Shown here: piece by piece, positions 24,601 through 36,600 of the stretch
Position numbering within the stretch: position 1 is the first letter of the stretch
Layout: each line of letters begins with the position of its first letter
From: Engraulis encrasicolus
Taxonomy: Eukaryota; Chordata; Actinopteri; Clupeiformes; Engraulidae
DNA length: 64,000 bases
Direction of reading: 5' to 3'
NCBI RefSeq assembly: GCF_034702125.1
Contig: NC_085872.1
Coordinates: 27,496,634-27,560,633, forward strand
Notes under the pieces: generated by a model
The model's database searches: none
Told to the model about the DNA's origin: nothing
What the model saw: only the letters and a program-made list of their open reading frames with translations
Position numbers and translations under genes: made by a program

Positions 24601-27600
24601 TGGCGGCCCTGTGGCAAAAACCTAATTATGGCATAAAAAGTAGGCAAACTAAGATTAATCTAATCTCCAAGGGAAGTGGATGATCCTATAAAAATACTGC
24701 CAAATCTGCAATGGTTGTCTACCTGGATGTTGTTGCCTTCCTGGTTGTGCCGGCGCCGTCCCTCAACCCGACTGATGGTTGCCGTCCCTCCACCGATGAC
24801 GTCAATGGTGCCACTTGTCTTCCTAAAGCAGAAAAGCCACAAGACACACACACAATAAAAATATTAAAATCAGCACATGAACCTTACAACACAAAGAAAA
24901 ACAAAACAATCTCCATCCGTAAATTCATTCAGAGGGCAACAAGCATGCACACATTTCCCAAAACACAAGACCTTCCCATTAACTCAGGTTAACAACTACA
25001 CGTGGCCACACACAGCTTTATACAGGTACACATGAAATGTCTTCACCGTGATGTGCAAGATCAGCAAATGTTTTTTGCAATGGTGTGTGGAGTGCAGTGT
25101 TGCTATGGTGATGGTCCAGCCGTGCTTAGGGCTAGTGGAGACAGTACAAACCGTCTTTACGATTTCTAAGACTAAGTGTACGTGTTTGCCTGGTTGAATG
25201 CATTGGCACTGGAGGCCGATTTCAGTGTTTCACGGAGACGCATGAGTGGAAGTTTAGATAATGCATGAGGGCTCTCGGCCACCATCGGCCCCCTCTGGGA
25301 TGATGACATCACGACCACGAACTCTCCCACTTACGTATAGTAGGACATGTCCTGATTGCCAGGGGGTGCCCATTGGGGAGGGGATATCCTATGGGCGCAT
25401 GAGCAGAGGGAAGACAAGAGTTACCACTACTAGCTGCCCCTCTTCAACACAACAGCACCGCAGTCACAGAAGGACGCAATGCTCACACCTTGGGGATGGT
25501 TCGATGTAAATACATGCTCTAGTGACAAACTAGGGTAACATTAACCGAGGACATGTGCTTCAGAGGAGACGAATGGCTTTATTACTGCAGGCGAGCATAT
25601 GATCTATTCTACATTCTTTTTTTNTGTAATTATATTTTTATTGGTAACCAGTAGGTTTACAACATTACAGTGAAGAGATGACTTTAAAAGGTGCCTTCAC
25701 ATGAGGTACAATAAGCGACAGATATATATAAAAAAACAAAAGACATTCAACATTGCTGTCGTTCATCACTTTACATGAGTTCACAATAAAGTATAAAATG
25801 AAGAAAAGACAAAATGAACTTTCTCAAAAGTTATACAAGGATATCAATCCATTTAGTTTCTTCTCTAGTGCAGTTTTTTTAACCTACTGTCTAAAGAAAG
25901 TTTTCTGGTACCATCAACAAAACTATGTACAGAACTGGGATGAATAGCTCTATTAGATACAAAAAAAAGACAGAAGGAAAAAAGAGTAGGATACTTCAAA
26001 TGAAGTCAGGACGTTGGGATCCTATGAACAAAACAAATCTGTTCCAAAGGCCGCTGAAGTCATTTTGACGCATTCTGAGTGAATATGTCAATCTCTCCAT
26101 CTTGTACACATCATATACTATATCTATCCAATCATCCACTGAAGGTGGTTGGGGCTTTAGCCATTTACGTGTAATAGCCTTTTTACATGCCGCTAGAAGG
26201 ATTGGTATCAGCCTCGCATCACTTGGGTGGAGATCTAAGTCATGTGGGAAATTGCACAGATAAAGAGTGTCAAAACTGAGAGGAATAGTAATTATCAAAG
26301 AGTCCTGTATGATCTGGTGTACCTTCTTCCAATATTCAGTGAGAGATGGGCAGGACCAGAAAAATATTGATAGTGGTTTGCCTCAGTAGTATGGCACTGC
26401 CTCCAACAGGCTGTATTATTAGTGTTATAACTTTTTTGTTTAGGGGTGAGAAAAAAGCGAACCATATTCTTCCAACTAAATTCTCTCCATGCCAGAGATG
26501 TAGTTGTTTTCCATTGTATTTGGCAAATAGAATACCAATGATCCTCTGACAGAATGTTACCACTCTCCTTGTCCCACCTTTGCTTGATGTATAAAGATCC
26601 TTCAGATTTTCTTTTAGAAAAGTAATTATAAATCTTAGATATTGTCTTAATAATATTTTCAGATTTATAAGCAGAAATAAAACAATTTTATCATTCCGTC
26701 CTCCAAGTCTATGTCTTTTCTGAGTTTTTCAAAGTGATGACGCATTTGTAGGAATCTGTAAAAATCCTGACGTTCCAAATGGTATTGTTCTTCCATCATC
26801 TGGAATGTCTTTAATGATTCCTTGTGCATCACAGTGCAATAGGCTGTAATACCATTCCTCATCCATACCCTAAATCGCGCATCATTCAAAAATTTGGAGG
26901 AAAATCACTATCAAAAGAGCACACCCTTAATATTTTTGCAGTTTCCTGTATATTACATTGCTTTTTGGACAAGTTTCCATATTTTAAAGATAGATTGATA
27001 AAGGGATTCGCCCTGTCCAGAAGATACTTGATTAGTACGTCATCCGATACAATTGCCTGGAGTGGGATACTGCACATAGCTAATTCTAGGTCCTTCCACC
27101 TAGCAGAGTATCCAGGGTTGCACCAGCATATGATGGGTCGTAGCTGAGCAGCATAGTAGTATTCCAGTAGGCATGGGAGCCCCATTCCCCCAAATTTTTT
27201 CTGGAGCTGTAGGGTTTTATATTTAATCCTTGGCCTTTGACCATTCCAAATATATCTAGATATTTGCTTATCCCACTCGACAAAGTGTTGTTTGGCAACC
27301 TCTATAGGCAAAGTTTGAAAGAGGTACAGTAACCTTGGCAGGATATTCATTTTAACAGAGTCAACTCTTGAGCCCAAGGTTAAAAAAGGAATGACCTGCC
27401 ACCTTTTAATATCTTCTTTTATTTTGGAATTCAATGGCTGGTAGTTTAGCTGGAACAGTGTGTCTAAATTTTTAGGCAGATGTATTCCTAGGTATTTTAT
27501 TGATTCATTCTCCCATTTTAATTGGTATCTTTGTTTAATGTCTATGGGAGGTTTATAATTGAAAGCAAGTATTTGTGTTTTTGATAGGTTTAGCTTATAG

Positions 27601-30600
27601 CCAGCCATTTTGCTATATTCATCCATGCATGACATCAGTCTGGGTAGTGATGTAGAGGGCTTTTCTAGGTATATTAAAATATCATCAGCAAACAGGGCCA
27701 ACTTCTCCACCAATGGCTGAAATCCCTCGAATAATTGTATCTTGTCTAATCCATTGACTTAAAGGCTATGAATATAGCAAATAAGAGAGGGGAGACAGCG
27801 CACCCCTGCCTGCACCCTCGCTGTAAGGAGAAAGATGTTGTTAGATCGCCATTGACCCGGATTTTCGCTGTTGGTCTGTCATATAGTGCTTCAATCACTT
27901 TTATAAAATTCTCATGAAATCCAAATGTATTTAGTGTTTTATAAAGGAATTTCCACGAGACTGTGTCAAATGCTTTAAAAGCATCCAAACTTATCAGGGT
28001 TGATTCAATATTATTTTCTACAATGTGTCGTATTATATGCAATGTCCTTCTTATGTTATCTTGCGTTTGTCTCTGCTTAATAAAGCCAGTCTGGTCCAAA
28101 TGGATTATGCTTGGCAGGCAGTTTTCAAGTCTCCTTGCTAATATTGATGTAAATATACGATAGTCCACATTTAATACACTTATAGGCCTTAGATTTTCAC
28201 ATTCTTGTCTATTTTTACCTTCCTTGGGAATAAGAGAGATGACTGCTTCTCTCCATGATGGAGGCATCTCATGTTTTTTTAAAATCCAGTTAAAGGTTGT
28301 CATTAGTCTAAACACAAGTTTGTCCCTCATAATTTTGTACCATTCGGTCGTGAAACCGTCCAGGCCAGGGGAGCTACCCGCTTTCAGTCTTGTAATCGCC
28401 TGGTTAATTTCCTCAGTAGTCACTTCAGCTCTAAGGATATTGTTATGAGCCTCCGTAACTGTTGGTAGGTTAAGTGACATTAAGAATGTGTCAATATCTT
28501 CATCATTATTCATCTGCTGTTGGGAATATAGTTTTTTATAGAAGGACACTAAACACTGTTTAATTTTCTCTTGCTTATATTCGATCTCCTTAGTCTCTGT
28601 GTTCCTTATTTTGTAGAGTGCACTGTCAGCTTGTTTTTTCTTTAGCCTATATGCCAATAGTTTGGTTGCCTTGCCCCCAGCCTCCCAGTATTTCTGTTTC
28701 AGATAAATTAGTTTCTTTTTTACTTCCTCTGTCAATAGGCTGTCAATCTCATTTTTTACAGTTTTTATGTCTCTTTCAGTGTTAGGCTCCAAGTTGTCTT
28801 TATGCTGTCTTTGTAACTGCTTTAATTTTTGCTGAAGATTATTTAATCTCTCTTCTCTCAGTTTTTTAACATAAGATGACCGTGCTATAATATTTCCTCG
28901 CATTACTGCCTTAAATGCATCCCACAGCATGGGTGGCTCCACCTCCCCTGTGTCATTTATCTCAAAGTAGTTGTTAATTTCCTTCTCTAACTCTTCCTTA
29001 ATAGGTACACTATTAAGTATACTGGAATTAAGCTTCCAGTATGTATGCTTGGCATGTTGATGTAAACTAATGGTGAGGTATATGGGACTATGATCTGAGA
29101 TATCAATGTTTCCAATATCACATTGGTCAACCCTATGTCTGTCTGTGTTATACATAAAGAAATAGTCAATGCGTTAGGGGTGGGTATTGGCAAAGGGTTC
29201 ACGATTCGATGCGCATCACGATACACATGCCACGATGCGATTCTATCACAATGCATTGTGATTCATGTACTACTGTGATGCATTGCGATATTTACTTTAG
29301 TAAATGTGTAAAATACAGCTTATTTGTCAGTTGCTGTGTAGCTTTCTTAAGTCAGTTCATTCTATTTAAGCATTCTATCATCTGGGAGAGAGCTTACATC
29401 ACAACAGAAATATTACCTATTCTCTACTGAACAAAATAACCAGTGGCAAATCGAATTTTATTATTATGAAATAATCAATTGTCATGAATCCATGCAGTAT
29501 ATTGAGAAAATAAGTATCACGATACCTTGTCATGAATCGATGCATTGTATCGTGAGAGTAAGTATCGCGATGCATCGATATGACGATTATTTTGCACACC
29601 CCTACAATGCGTGTGTATACTGAGTGAGGATGAGAGTAATGAGTGTAGTCACGGTCTACTGGATGAAAGTCTCTCCATACGTCAATAATTCCCATTTCCC
29701 GCATTGTGACATTAATTTTCTTGTTCATTTTGGTTTGTCTAACAATTGGCCTTGATGAGTCCAATTTTTCATTAAGTTTCACATTCCAGTCTCCGCCACA
29801 TATGAAAATTCCTTTGGCCTCCAGTGTCATGATATCAAATATTTTTCTATAAAAATCCCACTCACTATTTGGGGGTGCATAGACATTGAATAATGTAACC
29901 ACTATTCCATCTATTTTTCCCCTGACCAAGACATATCTACCCTCCTTGTCGGTTTTTTCTAGCATATGTTCATAATTAAGAGAGTTACTTATTAGAATTG
30001 CAGTTCCTCTCCTATTACCAGATTCGTGTGATGAAAAGAAAACGTGTTTAAACCCCATCCTTCCCAACTTAACATGTTCAGTGCTATTTAGGTGGGTTTC
30101 CTGTAGTAAAGCAATTTGAGTTTTTTCTCTCTTTAACTTGGATAATATCTTACCCCTTTTTATAGGATTATGGATCCCATTAACATTAAAAGAAGTAACT
30201 TTTATCCTCCCCATAAGATTTTCCCCTGTAAAGATTTACTAATCATAGAGCATTCCTCCTCTGCAAACAATGAACAAAATGAACAAAAATAATAAAAAGA
30301 ACAAACAAATAAAGTTTCAGTATCATTTCCTGAGGCTTCCAAGTGACAGGTACATACTATGACCTTGATAGAGCCAGGTTGGTATGGCTCTGAGGGAAAA
30401 TCTCTGTCAGAGACAGAGGGCCCTCGCCTATGTTGTTGGCATTTTGAGAAAAGGGTCTGCATGACCGACACAGCTCCCCCCTACCCCCCCCCCTCCCACA
30501 CTAACATGAATTGCTAAATCAAACGTAAAAGACCGTCTTATATTGTGCTTATTACTTCAAGAAAAGTTCAAGAAAAATGTCCGCTTTGTATGCCCTAAAG

Positions 30601-33600
30601 AGCCCACATTACTTTTACCTGAATCAAACAGACATGTCACCCTATTGCAAGGCTTCCACATCCTGAATGAGATTGCGTGTGATCAGGTCTCCTCTGCGTG
30701 AACCGTCCATGGCAACCTGCCATCCAACGCGATTCAGTTCTTTGCTCATCTTCTCCTCGTCTGAAATGGTTGTTTTAATCCCGATTGATTGCAGATCTTC
30801 CGCGGCTTGCCATGCAGAGCTGTATGTTCTTACACCATCTTGCAGATGCACCTTCAGTTTAGCTGGGTATGGAGTCTGAAATCGGATGTTCTTTTCTTTC
30901 AGTTGCTTTTTAATATCGGAGTATTCGCGTCTTCTCTTTTGTACCATGGGCGAATAGTCATGATCCATGTAGATCCGGTTCCCCTCGTATTCCAGATTGT
31001 TCGAGCTCCATGCTTTGGAAATCACCTGTTGCTTTTGCTGATGGTCGACGAATCTCACTATCAGTGATCGCGGGGGAGGAGGGGAGGCAGGCGGTCTCCC
31101 CTGTTGCCCCGTCGGCTGGGTTCGGTTTGAGCGAGCTCCCGGCTGGGTCCGTGTTTGCTGAAGAGATCTGTGCGCCCTCTCGATCATAAGGGGAGTCTCT
31201 CTGGGCAAGTCCAACAGTTCAGTCAAAAACGTTTCAGCCCATTTAACCACATCGCCCGTCTCCTTGCCCTCTGGGACTCCATATATCCGCAGATTATTCC
31301 TGCGAGTATAGTTTTCCAACGCTTCGCATCTTTCCTCGAGTTGCCTTTCTCGCCGCAGAAGGTAGCCCAGCAGGCGCGAGGAGCGTGCAGAGTCGTCTTC
31401 TACCTGATTAATTCGGTCCTCGGCCTCTGTTAGTCGCTCACCCAGGTTACCGACTGTTTGTTCCAAGGATTTTATGGCCGATGTCATGTCCGTCAATTTT
31501 TCGTTGTTCTCTTGTCTGAAATGTCTTAGTTCGGCCAGTATCGCTGCAACATTATCCCTCTCCTGGTGCGGGCTAGCTGTAGAGTTAGCTTCATCTAACG
31601 TTCGCTGAACATAGCTAGATTTTGGTTCTTTACCCTTCTTCCCGTCCATTTTTCCTTTCTGAGTTTTGCCGTGGTGACTCATTAGAGCTTTATGAATTAT
31701 TTTAAACCATTACTTGAATCTCTATAACGCCCCAGAGTGAGGGGAAAGGTTCAGGGGGTCGCAGCTCAGTTAAGAAGCAGCTGCCATGTCAGTCGACAGA
31801 ACCGGAAGCCGATCTATTCTACATTCTAGGTTAGTTCTCTCGAAAAATTGCACGATTCATCTGGGACAAGATGTTAGATGCGAATTTAACTCCCAATACC
31901 ATTACAGCAAATGACATATATTCTTTCCCGGGACTGAATATACCGGTACATAACTGGCAAAGACCAAGACCTAATCAAAAAACTACTGGGGCAAGTCCCC
32001 TTAAGTGTCTCAGTGATGCCCGACCTCGAAGTCATATTCTTAAAAAGTCCCTCATTGGTACTGTGCCAGTAATGTTGAAATGGCTTTAAAAACACCAAGC
32101 AGCTGAATTGGAGTGACAACATCTACAGGCACATGTCCTTCTAACCACATGTAGCAGCCAAAAAGAAAGACAAGTTTACTCTTATGCCTAAAAGGGATTT
32201 TCAAATCATTTAGCAGAAGAACATGCGGAGTGACTGTGAGTGACATAGTATCTGCACAATTCTCCTGGTTTAAGAGTGGTTCATACCTGGTTGTGTTAAT
32301 TGCAGATTTGTACACGTTTGTTGGGCTATTGAAATCTGTCTTGGTTGTGTGCGGAGTAATGTTCACTATTTCCTTTTCAGTATTTCCTGTCCGTCCCTGT
32401 TGCACCTGAAAGCAGGAAAAGGGAATATCAAAATAACAAAATGCATTAGAAGTCATTCACATTTGGGACAAGTCCAACAACACATAACAATATCTGGAAG
32501 GCCTTCCTAAGTGTTATTTTTCAGTTCGTCTTATATGATTTGCAGTGTGTCAACATCCATACATATGGGGTGTCTGGTTAGTCACTCCCAGACTTACCAT
32601 GATTTTGCTGGTATTTGAGGACATAATTTCCAAGCCCATTCGAATTCTCTTCTGTTTGTCACAATACGCTTTAAACGTATCCTCATTGAAGCCATAGTTA
32701 AAATAGTCAGACAGGTCAGCACCTAGACGAGAAAACATGCAATTGTTAAAAAAGCATTAGTTGACATTGCTCTATTGTCAAGAGTTACACTGTAGGTAAC
32801 TGGACTTCAATTTGGAGTTTGAAAACATTTTCTCTGCTTGACAGACTTCAGCAGCAGTTACTGTAATTACGTCATGCATACTTCCACCTCCACAGTTACA
32901 TCCATGGCAACATCCCTGGTAGTGTGTGAGCGAGTAAATACACCCATAAACTTCATGGATTCAACATCCTCTCACCTGGTTTTCTCCAGGGTTTCTCTTC
33001 AAAAGACTCCATCTCCACCTCCAGAACTGGAACACCATTGATGCTCCCAGGAGCTTCCAGGTCCACACCCTTCAGCTTTGCAGTGACTTAAGAAGAGATT
33101 TAACACATGACTCACTCCTTAATCATACTACTGGGCTATATATTCTGCCATTTTTATTTCAAACCTATGGAAGCAAGACGTGTGTTGTGTTCACATGCTT
33201 TTAGTCATGATATTACCCGAAGAAAGTGAGAACATACCTGCCCCATAGCCTCTGCTTCCTGGAGTTTTTATGTTGAGGTTAACTGGTGTGGCTCCATAGG
33301 TCCTGCAACACATACAATACAATTATGCTGCAATCACCTTGGCGGTCTTGGAAGTCAAGTAATGCTAAACCAAGTATGCGCTTTCAAAGAATATTTAAGA
33401 GAATGCGTACGTGTACTGCGGAGCTCCGGTCTTGATGTCACCAATGGTAACCTGCACGTCGTCATCATCGTCGTCACTTTCACTGTCGCTGTCCTCATCA
33501 TCGGCATTCGCCTCTTTCTAATGGGACAATCATTAAAGGATATCATAAATGCACAGTTAAATGCTGTCCTGAAGATCAGGAGGAAAGATACACATCTTGA

Positions 33601-36600
33601 GTCTGGATCTACATTAAGTTACCTGTTTTTCCACCCCATTTCCAGTAGTCTCGTCCGTGACGGGGGCAGGTGCAGGAGCAGGAGCACTAACAGACAAAAA
33701 CGCACAAGTCTGTCAAGGTGCTGTATTTCCACCACAATACTGACAAAAGTGCACGCAAGGGATGAAATGGAAACATTGTTTTGACCCACCTTACAGCTGC
33801 GGTCAGTTTTGCCTCTTCCTCTTCATTGTCTTGCTTTTCATTTTCATCTGCACACCAGAAGAAATACATTAATGTTCATCTGGTGGTGGTTTGGACTAGA
33901 CCTTGCATCACACCGATTTCTTTCTTTGATTCAGGCAGAGTACAATCATATTTCATCACTGATGGCATGCTAACATCTTAACATGGGGATAAGACTTGTG
34001 TATTTCAAGTCTTTCTAAGACAGTTTTAAAAGATTTATTTCAGAACTCTCTTCTTCAAGAGGATATCCATTGTCAACAGGTTTGTGGGCATACATCCGTG
34101 CTGTAGTTAATTATGATCATCTGAGCTGAAAAATTAGAACTTTGTTCAGTCAGTGGAAATCTGGTCAGGGGTTACGGCAAAGAGATACATAGACAACAGT
34201 CTGTGTGTTGCTTCAGGCAATCAAATATGAATAGTAACAATGAGCCAAAAGCTTGCTTAATTGGGACATGAGTAAGGTAAGCGTACCCATTAAGCCCACC
34301 AAAATCTAAATTTCTTGGTTTTTCAATCATCTTCACATATATTTTTTGTGAAATGATTTGTTAAATAGTAAGATTTACCTCTCTTCTCAATGTTTATCAC
34401 GGAGTTGATGAATATTTCAAAGTACAATATGAAGATTTTTTACGAGAAAAGTGAAAAGTCTGAATGGGCTTAAATGGTACCATTGGTACCATTTAAGCCC
34501 ACTTGTGTTCCAAATAAGCTCATGTAGTTATTTCTGTATCAAAATACCTGGTGAGGTGTGCGAGTTGAGTTTAAACAGTGTAGCCTACATGGCATAAATG
34601 GTTTCAGACCAAAATATTATTCCAAAATGTAAGATTTGCTAAAAAAATAATGCATAAAACCTAATTAAATATTACAGCATCTCTTACTTCATATACTTCA
34701 TAAAATTCTTCATCCAAACAGAGAAATTTATTTTTTCTTATTGATTATTGTTAGTTCATTACATTACGCCTTTTTAACCAACAACTTGAGATTGTACACC
34801 ACTTTTTATGTTCCTCAAAGGCATTTTTGGGTTAGCATGCATGCCAGCTTGCATGCATTTCAATGGGGTGTACCATTTAAGCCCACCTAGTACCCATTAA
34901 GCCCGCCTATACAAAAAGCTATTTTATGGAAATAATCAGCTCCACAAAACATTTCATGATGCATTTCTTTAAAGATCAATGCCAAACAAACTGGAATATG
35001 CTTAGAATTCATACCTAACCACCTTAAGTCTTGTGGTAGAGTAAGATAAAGATGGTGTGTGGTTGTATCAAGAGAATATCAGCGTTTGCTAGCTCATAAA
35101 ACACATCTTTTCATTTGAAGGGAAATGCTATAATTTAGCAAAACACTGCACATATACATATATAAATCATTACATTTACCTCTTAGTTCACTAAATATGA
35201 AAGTATTTTCAAAACATTTCACTTAACCTAGCTGAAATTCTATGATTTCTGACATGTCCCAAAACAGCAAAGTTTTGAGGCGACTTCTTGTCAGTAGTCC
35301 TGAGACAGGATTCACTTGGACGGGGATGACTCAACGATAAAAAATGTGATTTGTTTGCAATAAAAAAACATTTTGTGAGTTACTAAACCCTTTAATTGGA
35401 TAGGGTGAAGAACAACAAAATCCACCATTTCCCTTTCTTTAAATTGACCTCAGAGTTGAAAGTGGGCTTAAATGGTACATGGGCTTAATGGGTACGCTTA
35501 CCTTACTACAAATCTGATTGGTTTCTTGATATTGGCTAGTGCCAAACAAGGGTGTGTACCGCGTCAGTAAACTGCGTACAACACATTTTGTTATCCATCA
35601 TGGCAGTCATGGGTCGGTTAGGGCATCAGACTTGTAGCCCAAAGGTTGCCGGTTTGACTCCAGACCCGCCAGGTTGGTGGGGAGAGTAATTAACCAGTGC
35701 TCTCCCCCATCCTCCTCCACGACTGAGGTACCCCTGAGCATGGTACCATCCCACCGCACTGCTACCTTGGGGTGCCATTGGGGGCCGCCCCCTTGCACGG
35801 GTGAGGCATAAATGCAATTTCGTAGGGTACAGTGTTCACTTGTGTTGTGTGCTGTGGAGTGCTGTGTCACAATAACAATGGGAATTGGGCATGGGCTATC
35901 AGACTCACACAATAGAATAATCTTCTGAAATGAATAATTATCAACTTGGTAGAACTAACTAACTGTTAGCCTGTGAAACAAAAATTCAAACCTTGTGGCC
36001 CCTACTGACACACCAATTCTACTTGCGCCTTTTCTTTCACCGCTTTGCCAAGCGAAGAGGGGTAGCCTACTCTTCCAGGGCCGGTTGTTGACAGAAGTGA
36101 CCTATGAGCTCAACACAACCATGTTCGACCCAACTTACAGTATAACGAATGTTTAACTACAGGACTATGTATTTTGATTACTTTTTGGATGCTGATAACA
36201 CAGCATGCCATTTCAATTCAAACATCACTACTGTCCGTGCGATGATAGTGTTTGGCATCTTACTATATTCATGTCATTGAACAAAAAACATGTGGCCCTA
36301 CTACTTGCATTTGAGCGCGCGGAAAAGTCACTTGCAATGGTAAGTTTTTCACAGCGTTGTAAATTACACTGCGCGGGTAATTACTACGAAGACTACTGTA
36401 GTAAGCTGCTAACTTACAGGACAGTAATACAACTCTGCACCTACTGTTATGCTATTGCTAAACCTTGCTGCTACTGCGTTGCATCCAACAGGACTAGCGT
36501 CATTAGCAAGCGTTAGCATATCACGTTGCACCAACATGTTGAGCTGCTAGAAAACAACCTCCCGGTCGTGTTGACACATTAAATGTCAAAAACTCAATGC

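Larger units (their letters stand above)
25618..31810 (-). mobile_element. Full-length, inactivated L1-type LINE, 6.19 kb
   Basis: It lies in a fip1l1 intron in sense orientation, flanked by the 17-bp duplication gatctattctacattct (25601-25617 and 31811-31827), with an A-rich 3' end at 25618-25640. A long 5' UTR is absent: ORF1 begins about 130 bp inside. ORF1 is intact; ORF2 is broken by a hAT insertion and frameshifts. An undetermined base occurs at 25624. Its length and complete ends are unusual among the otherwise truncated LINEs here. Confidence 0.95.

Noticed and set aside
30202..30471. 89-codon minus-strand frame between L1 ORF1 and ORF2
   Set aside because: It lies in the inter-ORF spacer of the L1, begins without context and matches no L1 protein region.
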